Below, one piece after another: positions 24,858-33,256 of a stretch of DNA of 64,000 nucleotides. The notes under the pieces were generated by a model that was not told the DNA's origin, did no database searches, and saw only the letters and a list, made by a program, of their open reading frames with translations. The DNA is from Flavobacterium panici (GTDB lineage: Bacteria > Bacteroidota > Bacteroidia > Flavobacteriales > Flavobacteriaceae). The stretch lies in contig NZ_CAIJDE010000063.1 of the NCBI RefSeq assembly GCF_903819335.1, positions 124,001 through 188,000 of the forward strand, in the 5' to 3' direction. Each line of letters starts with the position of its first letter. Position 1 is the stretch's first letter. A program made the translations under genes and the position numbers.

Positions 24858-25631
24858 ATGAAATATTTCGCAGTTTTCTTTTTTTTACTATTCTCTGCCA
24901 TAAGTTTTGCACAAGATGCTGAATCTACAACTCCGCAAAGAGTTTCGGGTTATATTATAAACGATGATAGTAAACAACCTCTTCCAAATGTAAATATCAT
25001 TAACACCAACAAAGTACGCGGCGCAAAATCTGATGCAAAAGGGTATTTTGAAATTGATGTGCAGCCAAATGATACAATTCATTTCTCTCTTTTAGGATTT
25101 CAATCTCTTAGAATCAGAGTAACAAATGACTGGATAAAAAATAAAGTGACTCGAATTCAGCTTACCGAAAAAGCAATTGCTCTTGAAGAAGTTATCATTG
25201 CCCCTTTTAATTTAACTGGTTATCTTGAAATTGATTCGAAGTTAATTCCAACCAAAGAAAACTACCGTTACAGTATTTCGGGTCTTACACAAGGTTATGA
25301 AGCGGGTGAATATTCTCCAAATGCTTTTGGAAAAGTATTGGGTTCTATTTTTAATCCTGCCGATATGCTTTATAATTTCTTCGGAAAAAACAGTAGGGAG
25401 CTTAAAAAACTCAAGGACATGAAAAAAGACGATACGATTAGAAATCTTTTAGAAACTAAATACGATCGTGAAACTATTGCCGTTTTATTAGGAATCAGCA
25501 AAGATGAAATTCCTGAAATCATGCATCGCTGTAACTATTCTGATGCTTTTATTCAGTCCGCAAACGACTTACAGATTTTAGATGCTATAAGCGGCTGCTA
25601 TGAACAATATAAAGTATTAAAAAGGAATTAA
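24858..25631 (+). CDS. Exported CarboxypepD_reg-like domain protein
   Basis: 257 residues. The signal peptide (YFAVFFFLLFSAISFAQ) is followed by a carboxypeptidase regulatory-like beta-sandwich: RVSGYIINDDSKQPLPNVNI, AKSDAKGYFEIDVQPNDTIHFSLLGFQS. The second half (about 130-257) is specific, with YNFFGKNSRELKKLKDMKKD and a DEIPEIMHRCNYSD stretch. This two-part layout is common in Bacteroidota envelope proteins of unknown function; the N-terminal domain is the same type that precedes TonB-dependent receptors, but no barrel follows. Confidence 0.75.
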   Translation: MKYFAVFFFLLFSAISFAQDAESTTPQRVSGYIINDDSKQPLPNVNIINTNKVRGAKSDAKGYFEIDVQPNDTIHFSLLGFQSLRIRVTNDWIKNKVTRIQLTEKAIALEEVIIAPFNLTGYLEIDSKLIPTKENYRYSISGLTQGYEAGEYSPNAFGKVLGSIFNPADMLYNFFGKNSRELKKLKDMKKDDTIRNLLETKYDRETIAVLLGISKDEIPEIMHRCNYSDAFIQSANDLQILDAISGCYEQYKVLKRN

Positions 25632-25657
25632 AATTTTACTTTTATAAAAAACATATG

Positions 25658-25688
25658 AATCCTCAATTTTTAAAATTGGGGATTTTTT
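25658..25688 (+). terminator. Terminator
   Basis: AATCCTCAATTTT and AAAATTGGGGATT form a stem (one mismatch-type pair) around a 1-2 base loop, followed by T residues, after the gene ending at 25631. Confidence 0.8.
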
Positions 25689-25759
25689 TATGTCTTATGA
25701 TTTTTTAAAAAGCTATATTTACTATAACAAAACAGTAAAACAAATAAAATCAATACATT

Positions 25760-25870
25760 ATGGCAAAAGGTCAAGATGCTAAAAAAACAGCAAAAAAAGA
25801 ACCGTTAAAAACGGCTAAAGAAAAGAAAGAAGAAAAAAGAGAGAAGAAAAATTCTCCTAAAAGAGATTAA
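25760..25870 (+). CDS. Small Lys-rich basic protein (36 residues)
   Basis: A short frame from ATG to TAA encoding MAKGQDAKKTAKKEPLKTAK and a further 16 mostly Lys/Glu residues ending NSPKRD. It is 17 Lys and no hydrophobic core, so it must be disordered or nucleic-acid-bound. Similar MAKGQD-type peptides are familiar in Flavobacteriia genomes, which supports its being a gene, though function is unknown. An AT-rich upstream region (TATATTTACTATAAC) could hold a promoter. Confidence 0.6.
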   Translation: MAKGQDAKKTAKKEPLKTAKEKKEEKREKKNSPKRD

Positions 25871-25872
25871 TT

Positions 25873-25940
25873 AGTTTTCAGTCGCAGTCACAGTTTTCAG
25901 TCTCTAAAGAAACTAAAAACTGTGACTGAAAACTGAGAAC
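25873..25940. repeat. CAGTTTTCAGT-type palindromic repeat
   Basis: AGTCACAGTTTT (about 25887-25898) and AAAACTGTGACT form the central arms, with flanking TTTTCAGTC and GACTGAAAA. It lies between the converging small gene and pepD and may terminate both. A one-armed relative is at 3553-3581. Confidence 0.7.
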
Positions 25941-25941
25941 T

Positions 25942-27402
25942 TTATTTAACTGGTATATTCGAAAGAATTTCTAATACAAATTTCCAATATTTTTGAGCAG
26001 ATGAAATACTAGCTCTTTCATCTGGAGAGTGTGCTCCGTGAATTGTTGGTCCAAAAGAAATCATATCCATTTCAGGATAATTTGTTCCTAAAATTCCGCA
26101 TTCTAAACCAGCGTGGCAAGCCACAACTTTTGGCTGTTCACCATTTTGTTTTTCGTAAATATCTTTTAAAACTTCTAATATTTCAGAGTTTACGTTTGGA
26201 GTCCATCCTGGATAAGATCCTGAAAGCTCAACTTCGCATCCAACTAATTCAAAAGCAGAACGTAAAGAATTAGCCAAATCAAATTTTGAAGATTCTACAG
26301 AAGAACGCGTTAAACATCCCACCAAAATCTCTCCGTCTTTTACAACAACACGCGCAATATTATTTGAAGTTTCAACTAAATCAGCCATATCTGCGCTCAT
26401 TCTATAAACTCCGTTTTGTGCTGCATAAATCGCTCTGATAATTCCTTCCTGAACACCTAAATCCATTATTTTTTCAGGTAAATCACCTTTTACAATTTCT
26501 ATAGATAGGTTTGGTTCAGTCGTTTTGTATTCTGCTTTGATGTCAGCAATAATTTCCTGCATATCATATACATAAGCTTCATCAAACATTTGAGAAATAA
26601 TTACTTTAGCAACACTTTCTCTCGGAATTGCATTTCTAAGACTTCCTCCATTAATTTCAGAAACCTGTAACCCAAAGTTTTCAAAACCATCAAATAATAA
26701 ACGGTTCATTATTTTATTGGCGTTTCCTAAACCTTTATGAATATCCATTCCTGAGTGACCTCCGTTTAAGCCTTTTACGGTAATAGTATATCCAACAGAG
26801 CTTTCCGGAACCTCTTCTTCATTATAGCCTCTTGTAGCCGTTACATCGATTCCACCAGCGCATCCAATATCAATTTCATCATCTTCTTCTGTATCCAGAT
26901 TTAATAAAATCTGACCTTGAAGAATTCCTCCTTTTAAGTTTAACGCTCCAGTCATTCCAGTTTCTTCGTCAATTGTAAACAGAGCTTCGATTGCAGGATG
27001 AGGAATATCTTTGCTTTCTAAAATCGCCATAATTGTAGCCACTCCTAACCCATTGTCTGCACCAAGTGTTGTACCGCGGGCGCGAACCCAGTCACCATCA
27101 ACATACATATCGATTCCTTGTGTATCAAAATCAAAAACGGTATCGGCATTTTTTTGGTGAACCATATCTAAATGACCTTGCATTACAATGGCTTTGCGAT
27201 TTTCCATTCCCGGAGTTGCCGGTTTTCTGATGATTACATTTCTGATTTCGTCTTCAAAAGTTTCTAAACCTAAGCTGTTTCCAAAGTTTTTCATAAACTC
27301 GATTACACGCTCTTCTTTCTTTGACGGACGCGGAACGGCGTTTAAATCTGCAAATTTGTTCCAAAGTGCTTTTGGTTCCAGATTTCTTATTTCCTGACTC
27401 AT
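25942..27402 (-). CDS. pepD: Aminoacyl-histidine dipeptidase (M20 family)
   Basis: 486 residues from MSQEIRNLEPKALW. The M20 fold is clear: metal and catalytic residues in MQGHLDMVHQKN, GADNGLGVATIMA and FTIDEETGMTGA, lid domain with GGHSGMDIH, and CHAGLECGIL and SFGPTIHGAHSPDE near the end. It hydrolyses Xaa-His dipeptides such as carnosine-like substrates in the cytoplasm, with two zinc ions. An eight-codon N-terminal extension (ATG at 27426) is possible but atypical. Confidence 0.9.
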   Translation of the reverse strand: MSQEIRNLEPKALWNKFADLNAVPRPSKKEERVIEFMKNFGNSLGLETFEDEIRNVIIRKPATPGMENRKAIVMQGHLDMVHQKNADTVFDFDTQGIDMYVDGDWVRARGTTLGADNGLGVATIMAILESKDIPHPAIEALFTIDEETGMTGALNLKGGILQGQILLNLDTEEDDEIDIGCAGGIDVTATRGYNEEEVPESSVGYTITVKGLNGGHSGMDIHKGLGNANKIMNRLLFDGFENFGLQVSEINGGSLRNAIPRESVAKVIISQMFDEAYVYDMQEIIADIKAEYKTTEPNLSIEIVKGDLPEKIMDLGVQEGIIRAIYAAQNGVYRMSADMADLVETSNNIARVVVKDGEILVGCLTRSSVESSKFDLANSLRSAFELVGCEVELSGSYPGWTPNVNSEILEVLKDIYEKQNGEQPKVVACHAGLECGILGTNYPEMDMISFGPTIHGAHSPDERASISSAQKYWKFVLEILSNIPVK

Positions 27403-27464
27403 TATATTTTGTTTGAAGTTTAACAATTAAGAGCTTCAAAGTTACAAAGTTTAAATGCTTTTTC

Positions 27465-27498
27465 CGCCACGAATTCCACGAATTAGCACAAATTATAA
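27465..27498. repeat. Remnant of the GCCACGAATT repeat family
   Basis: CCGCCACGAATTCCACGAATTAGC resembles one arm of the family B palindromes at 39955-40045 and 52944-53012, without a partner arm. Confidence 0.5.
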
Positions 27499-27566
27499 TG
27501 GCTCTAAAATTAAAGGATAAGAATACTCAATTTAAGATAAAGAAATTTAAAAGTAAAGCAAACTTT

Positions 27567-27860
27567 TTAAAGAGGATATTTTGATGGATTTAACGAGGTA
27601 TTAAAAACAGACATAACATATACTGTTTTCACATTCTCATCTATAAAATAAAAGATAATAAATGGGAATTTCTTAGTGGGAAGACCTCGATAATCTTTGT
27701 ATCTGATTTCAAAAAAAGGATTTTTAGATAATGTATCTAAATGTTCATCAATCACTTGATAAAAATATTCGCCTAAACCACTTTGTTTAGACTCATAATA
27801 ATCAATAGCTTCTTGTATATCTACAAGTGCTCTTGGCTCAATAACAATATTAAAAATCAT
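27567..27860 (-). CDS. RelE/ParE-type toxin
   Basis: 97 residues from the ATG at 27860. The sequence IVIEPRALVDIQEAIDYYE, LSKNPFFEIRYKDYRGLPTKKFPFIIFYFIDE and YVMSVFNTSLNP has the shape of RelE/ParE-superfamily toxins (ribosome-dependent mRNase or gyrase inhibitor; which one is not clear). The start overlaps the antitoxin stop in an ATGA arrangement, so translation is coupled. Confidence 0.8.
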   Translation of the reverse strand: MIFNIVIEPRALVDIQEAIDYYESKQSGLGEYFYQVIDEHLDTLSKNPFFEIRYKDYRGLPTKKFPFIIFYFIDENVKTVYVMSVFNTSLNPSKYPL

Positions 27861-28069
27861 TTCTTTGATTTCAAACGTAATTGTTTTTTGGCTTCGTTCC
27901 AAGGAAGAAAATCATCTGCTTTTGAAGTTGATCTTCTTTCATCTAACAAATTTTTCATTTCTTCAGTTACAGAAAATTCATTAATTACGGTTTCATAATT
28001 GAATTTTTCTATCAACTGCATAAAGAATGACAATTCATTATCAGGAATATTTAAAGTGATTCGTGTCAT
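27857..28069 (-). CDS. Antitoxin of the RelE/ParE-type pair
   Basis: 70 residues. The opening MTRITLNIPDNELSFFMQLIEKF suggests an N-terminal ribbon-helix-helix-like DNA-binding segment, and the Lys/Asp-rich C-terminus (SKADDFLPWNEAKKQLRLKSKK) is a typical toxin-wrapping tail. It precedes and overlaps the toxin by four bases. It probably represses its own operon and neutralises the toxin. Confidence 0.75.
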   Translation of the reverse strand: MTRITLNIPDNELSFFMQLIEKFNYETVINEFSVTEEMKNLLDERRSTSKADDFLPWNEAKKQLRLKSKK

Positions 28070-28152
28070 TTTCCTTGTTATTGAGTAACAAATTTACAAA
28101 AAAGAAAACGAACTAGTATTTTAATTATTATTTTTAACCCAAAAGTAAAACC

Positions 28153-29214
28153 GTGACACGAAAATATATCCTTCCTCTATTTCTTTTAGTTCAGATTATC
28201 TTTTTAAAAATTCTGCCCTTTTTCCCTGATTTTGTGGAAGGTCTTTACAGCAATAATTTATACATCAGAATTTCGCATTTCTCACGAGTACTTTTAGGCA
28301 AAATTTCATTTTCTGTCGGTGATTGTATTTACGCAGTTTTAATTTTATCTATGATAAGCTGGTTTTGGAGAATACGAAAAACATGGCGAACAGATTGGAA
28401 AGATCATCTTTTAAAAATCGTTGGTAAAATTTCTGTTTTTTACTTTTTCTTTCATCTGCTTTGGGCTTTCAATTATTATCGTAAACCTCTTTTCGAAAAA
28501 ATGGAAATCAAAAGAGAATATAGCGATGCTGATTTATTGGCCTTTACAAAAAGACTAATTGTTAAAACGAATGAAGTTCAGTTTAAAATCACAAAAAATA
28601 AAGATGAAAAAATCAATTTTCCCTATTCTCAGGAAGAGGTTTTTAAGATGAATCTTAATGGATATGATAATTTAGCCGAAGAACATCCTTATTTTAAATA
28701 TAAAACTTTAAGCGTAAAAAAATCGCTGTTTAGTGTACCCTTAACTTATATGGGATTTGGCGGTTATTTGAATCCGTTTACAAATGAGGCGCAGGTAAAT
28801 GATTTGTTGCCAATGTATTCCTTTCCGCTTACGGCTTCTCACGAAATGGCGCATCAAATAGGTTTTGCAAGTGAAAACGAATGTAATTTTATAGGCGTTT
28901 TGGCAACTGTAAAAAATGACAATTTATATTATCAATATTCGGGATATAGTTTTGCTTTGCGATACTGCCTTGGAATCTGGAAGTTTAAAAACGAGAAAAT
29001 CTTTGAGGTTTTAAAGAAACAAGTAAATCCGGGGATTTTAAAAAACTATCAGGAAAGTCAGGATTTTTGGAAACAATACGATACTTTTATTGATGAAGGT
29101 TTTCATTTTATATATGATAGTTTCTTAAAATCAAACAATCAAAAAGATGGAATGGAAAGCTATAGCAAGTTTATTGATTTGATGATTAATTATTATAAAG
29201 AGAAAGAATTTTAA
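28153..29214 (+). CDS. DUF3810 family membrane metallopeptidase-like protein
   Basis: 353 residues from a GTG start. Three N-terminal hydrophobic segments (for example ILPLFLLVQIIFLKILPFFP and VFYFFFHLLWAFNYY) precede an extracytoplasmic domain with the zinc-peptidase-like motif SHEMAHQIGFASENECNF (HExxH plus a downstream Glu). DUF3810 is a Bacteroidota/Firmicutes family with this motif and no established substrate. A palindromic repeat follows the stop. Confidence 0.8.
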   Translation: MTRKYILPLFLLVQIIFLKILPFFPDFVEGLYSNNLYIRISHFSRVLLGKISFSVGDCIYAVLILSMISWFWRIRKTWRTDWKDHLLKIVGKISVFYFFFHLLWAFNYYRKPLFEKMEIKREYSDADLLAFTKRLIVKTNEVQFKITKNKDEKINFPYSQEEVFKMNLNGYDNLAEEHPYFKYKTLSVKKSLFSVPLTYMGFGGYLNPFTNEAQVNDLLPMYSFPLTASHEMAHQIGFASENECNFIGVLATVKNDNLYYQYSGYSFALRYCLGIWKFKNEKIFEVLKKQVNPGILKNYQESQDFWKQYDTFIDEGFHFIYDSFLKSNNQKDGMESYSKFIDLMINYYKEKEF

Positions 29215-29216
29215 GT

Positions 29217-29313
29217 TTTGCCACAGATTACACAGATTTAAACGATTTTTATTTTAGATTAAAAATAAAATAGGATTATAAATCCTTTTTAATCCTTTAA
29301 TCTGTGGCAAAAA
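29217..29313. repeat. GCCACAGATTA palindromic repeat (family B')
   Basis: TTTTGCCACAGATTA (29217-29231) and TAATCTGTGGCAAAA (about 29299-29313) are perfect 15-bp inverted repeats around an AT-rich centre. It fills the spacer between the DUF3810 and sigma-factor genes. The same ends bound the nested element at 52900-53046. Confidence 0.8.
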
Positions 29314-29361
29314 AATAAAAATCATTGTAACAAAATAGATTTCAACACTACTAATACTTTT

Positions 29362-29856
29362 ATGAGCGAAAATCTAGAACAGTCATTTGTTGCGCAATTG
29401 CAGGCAAATCAGAATATAATCCACAAAATTTGTAGATTGTATACTGCCGGCGAAGATGCTCATAAAGATTTGTTTCAGGAAATCACTATTCAGCTCTGGA
29501 AAGCGTATCCAAAATTTAGAGGCGACAGTAAATTTTCGACCTGGACATATCGTGTCGCTTTAAATACAGCCATTACCTTATATCGCAAAACCAAAAGAAC
29601 CATATCTACCGTAGATTATGAGAGTCATCAGCATTTTGTAAAAGATGTAGATTACAACTACGAAGAGGAAGAACAGATTAAATTGATGTACAAAGCGGTT
29701 TATCAGCTTAACGACATCGAAAAAGCATTAGTTTTTATGTATTTAGAAGACAAAGATTATCAGGAAATAGCCGAAACCTTAGGAATCAGCGAAGTGAATG
29801 CGCGCGTGAAAATGAACAGAATTAAAGGGAAACTTAAAAAAATACTAAATCCTTAA
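29362..29856 (+). CDS. ECF-type RNA polymerase sigma factor
   Basis: 164 residues. Region 2 (AGEDAHKDLFQEITIQLWKAYPKFRGDSKFSTWTYRVALNTA) and region 4 (LNDIEKALVFMYLEDKDYQEIAETLGISEVNARVKMNRIK) are both present, with no region 3, as in ECF sigma factors. Its target promoters are unknown. The membrane protein gene begins eight bases later and may encode its regulator. Confidence 0.93.
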   Translation: MSENLEQSFVAQLQANQNIIHKICRLYTAGEDAHKDLFQEITIQLWKAYPKFRGDSKFSTWTYRVALNTAITLYRKTKRTISTVDYESHQHFVKDVDYNYEEEEQIKLMYKAVYQLNDIEKALVFMYLEDKDYQEIAETLGISEVNARVKMNRIKGKLKKILNP

Positions 29857-29864
29857 AAATTATT

Positions 29865-30497
29865 ATGAAAGAACTGGATTTACTAAAAAAAGACTGGCAG
29901 AAGAACTCTGATTCTTTTGAACAAATTTCTGAAAAAGAAATCTATAAAATGATTCACAAAAAGTCATCTTCAATTGTGAAATGGATTTTGATTATCAGTA
30001 TTTTGGAGATTTCGTTTTGGACTTTTTCAAACTTATTTATCAATACCGATGATGTTTTACGAAAAATAAATCATCCCGAAATTGTGGTTACGCTTGAATA
30101 CTTAACTTATTTGAATTATTTAGTTGGATTGGTTTTCGTATTTATTTTCTATAAAAACTACACTACAATTTCTACAACTGTTGCCACAAAATCTTTAATG
30201 AGTGCCATTTTAAGAACCAGAAAAACGGTTCAGTATTATGTTTGGTATAACTTAGGGATGATTGTAATTACATCCATTTTAAGCTTCTTTATCGCTTTTG
30301 TTTACAATCCTGATATGGCTTTTTTAAGAGAAAAACTTGCCATAGACGGAAAAGCAATGTTTGCTACAATTGGAATCTTAACTTTAGTAATATTAGGTTT
30401 CTTTGGATTATTCTGGTGCTTCTACAGATTGCTATACGGAACTTTACTACGCAGATTGTATGTGAATTATAAGGAGCTGAAGAAAATTGATTTCTAA
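29865..30497 (+). CDS. Membrane protein, candidate anti-sigma factor
   Basis: 210 residues. A cytoplasmic N-terminal segment (MKELDLLKKDWQKNSDSFEQ) is followed by four transmembrane helices between about 40 and 190. The genomic link to the ECF sigma gene (eight bases) and the soluble N-terminus support an anti-sigma role, but no zinc-binding anti-sigma motif (HxxxCxxC) is present. I do not recognise a named family. Confidence 0.65.
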   Translation: MKELDLLKKDWQKNSDSFEQISEKEIYKMIHKKSSSIVKWILIISILEISFWTFSNLFINTDDVLRKINHPEIVVTLEYLTYLNYLVGLVFVFIFYKNYTTISTTVATKSLMSAILRTRKTVQYYVWYNLGMIVITSILSFFIAFVYNPDMAFLREKLAIDGKAMFATIGILTLVILGFFGLFWCFYRLLYGTLLRRLYVNYKELKKIDF

Positions 30498-30607
30498 GAT
30501 ACTGAGGTTCTAAGTTGCTAAGATTCTAAGGTCTCTCCTTTAACTTGAAACCTGAAACTTGAAACAAAAAAAACAATCTAAACTCTAAAATCAGAAATCT
30601 AAAATTC

Positions 30608-31417
30608 CTAATATTCCCACTGTCTCAATCTATTTAGTTCTTCCTGTGCTTTGATTTCTTCAGCTGGAATTACTTTTAAGAAAGATGGATGCTGTTCGAT
30701 AGCGTATTCTACTTTCTCTACGATTTCTTCGATTGTATCGTTTTCATAATCAATTTCAAGAGGTTCTTTGATAATGAAAGACTGAAGGATATTTTTCTTT
30801 TTCATACGAAGTCCTTTTTTATCAAAAGAACGACGGAAACCATCAATAACAATAGGAATTACGATAGGTTTATGCTGTTTGATAATGTGTGCTGTTCCTT
30901 TACGAACAGGCTTAAAAGATTTTGTTGTTCCCTGCGGAAAGGTAATAACCCAGCCGTCTTCAAGGGCAATACGGATATTTTCGGTATCGTTTGGATTTAC
31001 GTCACGTTTTTCGGTTACGTCAACGCCTTTTGCACGCCAAGTTCTTTCTACGGTAATTGCGCCAACATAAGCTAAAATTCTTGGCAGTAATCCGGCCTGC
31101 ATCGTTTCTTTTGCAGCCACGTAGTAAATATTCATTTTTGGCTGCCACAAATAACCTATGTTCTTAATAGTATCTTGACGTCCGCTTAAACTTGCGTTAA
31201 ACACATGAAACATTGCTACAACATCGGCAAAATAAGTTTGGTGATTGGATATAAACAAAACGTTTCTGTCTGGAAGTGTTTTAATAATTTCAGATCCTTC
31301 AATCTGTAATTCATTAAAACCTCTATATCTTCTATGAGTCATGGCTCCCAAAATACGGATTAACCATTTCTTGATGAATAATATATGCCCAAAAGGATTT
31401 CGTTTAAACAATCCCAT
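30608..31417 (-). CDS. 1-acyl-glycerol-3-phosphate acyltransferase-like (PlsC family)
   Basis: 269 residues. The acyltransferase motif appears as SNHQTYFADVV (H59, D65) and the second motif as TFPQGTTKSF. Both deviate from the consensus NHX4D and FPEGTRS: the spacing is HX5D and the Glu is Gln. A PIVIDGFRRSF segment follows. These variants suggest a subfamily acting on another lipid acceptor (for example an ornithine or glycine lipid) rather than classical LPA, but this is inference. Confidence 0.8.
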   Translation of the reverse strand: MGLFKRNPFGHILFIKKWLIRILGAMTHRRYRGFNELQIEGSEIIKTLPDRNVLFISNHQTYFADVVAMFHVFNASLSGRQDTIKNIGYLWQPKMNIYYVAAKETMQAGLLPRILAYVGAITVERTWRAKGVDVTEKRDVNPNDTENIRIALEDGWVITFPQGTTKSFKPVRKGTAHIIKQHKPIVIPIVIDGFRRSFDKKGLRMKKKNILQSFIIKEPLEIDYENDTIEEIVEKVEYAIEQHPSFLKVIPAEEIKAQEELNRLRQWEY

Positions 31418-31540
31418 AACGTCTTTTTGTGTTTTTTAGGTTAAGTCGCAAACATACAAAAATTATTCTTTTAGCAATACTAATATACAATTTACGAAAT
31501 AAATCTGTATCTCAATGATTATCAAAATGTTAAATTAACG

Positions 31541-32194
31541 TTATTGTGATTTTTCTGAGAAAGTAAATTTTAGAACATCTCTCAATTCGCTTAAAATCAT
31601 TGCGGTTGCACCCCAAACAATATGATTTTGAATATTAAATGCCGGAACCAAAATATCATTTCCGTAAGAAGTTGATAATTTGCTTTCGATTATAATTTCA
31701 TCATCTAAAAAAACAGATAACGGCAGTTCGAGAACATCAGCTACTTCTCGGGCATCAGGATAAAATTCAAGTTCTTCTTTGGCAATTCCCAAATATGGAT
31801 GTACTAAAAAGTTACTTGGCGGAATATACATAGGTGTAAAATGCTTTATTATTTCAATTTTTTCAGGATTAACACCAATTTCTTCGCTGGTTTCGCGTAA
31901 AGCAGTTTCCTTATAATCACGATCTGTGAGTTCGTATTTTCCGCCTGGAAATGCAATCTGCGATGAATGAACGCCATTGTATGCATTTCGAACAATTAGA
32001 ATTAAATGTGTTTTTTGATTTTTAGGATAAAACAACATCATAACTGCGGCAATTCTTGGATTTTTTGCGTCAATATCTAAATTTTTCAACGCCTGAATGC
32101 GTTCTAGAGGTGCCATTTTTGCGTGTGATGATTCTGCCGGAAGTTCAACTGGAATTAAATTAGGAACATATTGCAAAAAATCTTGAAAATCCAT
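31541..32194 (-). CDS. NUDIX hydrolase, CoA-pyrophosphatase type
   Basis: 217 residues from MDFQDFLQY (two codons inside the longest frame). The Nudix box is GGKYELTDRDYKETALRETS followed by EEIGV, with the extended spacing found in CoA/NADH pyrophosphatases (NudL/YeaB type). The N-terminal AAVMMLFYPKNQKTHLILIVR strand is also characteristic. It is expected to hydrolyse CoA or acyl-CoA to 3',5'-ADP and phosphopantetheine in the cytoplasm. Confidence 0.85.
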   Translation of the reverse strand: MDFQDFLQYVPNLIPVELPAESSHAKMAPLERIQALKNLDIDAKNPRIAAVMMLFYPKNQKTHLILIVRNAYNGVHSSQIAFPGGKYELTDRDYKETALRETSEEIGVNPEKIEIIKHFTPMYIPPSNFLVHPYLGIAKEELEFYPDAREVADVLELPLSVFLDDEIIIESKLSTSYGNDILVPAFNIQNHIVWGATAMILSELRDVLKFTFSEKSQ

Positions 32195-32285
32195 ATTCAA
32201 AGTTTATTTTTGTACTTTCAAATTAAAATATAAATATACTCTAGAAAATGCGGTTCTACAAGTTTTCTAAAACAAAGCCATAAAA

Positions 32286-32723
32286 ATGTACAGCAGAGAA
32301 GAATCACAAAGAATAAAAAGGGAATTTTGGGTTGCTTTTGCAGAAAAGTACCCAAGAAAATGGGTTCTTTATGATACCAAAATCAAAGATTTCTCTTTTA
32401 AATTTTATGTAGATAATAAAAAAGCGCAGGTTTTAATTGACATTGAACATCGCAGCGACGAAAAACGAAATGCGTATTATGAAAAAATAGAAGCTTTAAA
32501 AAATATTCTGGAAGAGGAATTTATTAAAGACTTGGTTTTCGAAAAAAACTACACTTTAGAAAGTGGTAAAACGATTAGCAGAATTTGGGTTGAAAAACCT
32601 GGAGTAGGTTTTAGCAATCGCAATAACTGGGATGTTATTTTTGATTTTTTCAACGAAAACATGCATGCTCTGGAAATGTTTTATCTGGAATATGATGAGT
32701 TTATTAAGGAAATTGAAGTTTAG
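32286..32723 (+). CDS. DUF4268 family protein
   Basis: 145 residues, soluble, with no signal. MYSREESQRIKREFWVAFAE and LIDIEHRSDEKRNAYYEKIEALK, then a WVEKPGVGFSNRNNWDVIF stretch, are typical of DUF4268, a family distantly related to nuclease-type domains in defence proteins. Here it is a single-domain version with no nearby partner. It is followed by a perfect 48-bp palindrome. Confidence 0.75.
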   Translation: MYSREESQRIKREFWVAFAEKYPRKWVLYDTKIKDFSFKFYVDNKKAQVLIDIEHRSDEKRNAYYEKIEALKNILEEEFIKDLVFEKNYTLESGKTISRIWVEKPGVGFSNRNNWDVIFDFFNENMHALEMFYLEYDEFIKEIEV

Positions 32724-32760
32724 GTGAAAGTTGCTAAGGTTCTGAGATACTAAGTTTTTT

Positions 32761-32808
32761 TATATAGCAAACCCGGCAGATTTTAAAATCTGCCGGGTTT
32801 GCTATATA
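32761..32808. repeat. Perfect 48-bp palindrome between convergent genes
   Basis: The 24-bp left half (TATATAGCAAACCCGGCAGA then TTTT) is the exact reverse complement of the right half, with no spacer. It lies 37 bases after the DUF4268 stop and 17 bases before the end of the convergent gene. It can fold into a full cruciform or RNA hairpin and may act as a two-way terminator. Its GC-rich core (ACCCGGCAGA) is unlike the surrounding AT-rich DNA. Confidence 0.9.
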
Positions 32809-32825
32809 GTACATTACTTAAAAAT

Positions 32826-33236
32826 TTATACCGTAAAAATATTATAAACTATAATATGATCGTCGTAGTTGATATAAAGCTGTTTACGATTATCTTGTTT
32901 TTTACGTGTAATAATAGAAAGCTTGCATTCACGTCCGTCATTATCTTTACACATAAAAGAATACACAATATCAGTATCGTTTTCTTCTCGTTCGATGTAA
33001 TCCAGAATACTAAAAAGCTGTATTTCCTGAGAATAAACTACAATCCTGTGTTTATCAGTATCCAAAACTACAGAGAGATTAACCAAATCAAGATCTGACC
33101 ACTGTCCCCACTTTCCTTTTTCATTTTTTTCTAAAACACTAAATCCCGACGTTTTAAAATGATACGATTGACTCTGAACTTGTTGTAATCCAAAAGCCAG
33201 AAACAATGCTATTATATAAGTGCGAATAGAATTCAT
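32826..33236 (-). CDS. Hypothetical exported protein
   Basis: 136 residues with a signal peptide (TYIIALFLAFGLQQVQSQ). The mature domain is beta-rich and has CKDNDGRECKLSIITRK with two cysteines near the C-terminus. No family was recognised. It follows the nitronate monooxygenase-like gene on the same strand by 20 bases and may share its operon. Confidence 0.6.
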   Translation of the reverse strand: MNSIRTYIIALFLAFGLQQVQSQSYHFKTSGFSVLEKNEKGKWGQWSDLDLVNLSVVLDTDKHRIVVYSQEIQLFSILDYIEREENDTDIVYSFMCKDNDGRECKLSIITRKKQDNRKQLYINYDDHIIVYNIFTV

Positions 33237-33256
33237 AAAATATTTCTTGCAGGTAA

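Noticed and set aside
29217..29313. Possible CRISPR-like or tRNA-like hairpin
   Set aside because: It is a single palindrome matching the repeat family at 52900-53046, without regular spacers or a cloverleaf.
30498..30560. Possible small gene between the anti-sigma candidate and the acyltransferase
   Set aside because: The sequence is made of CTAAG and TTGAAAC word repeats like those at 62321-62432 and has no sustained reading frame.
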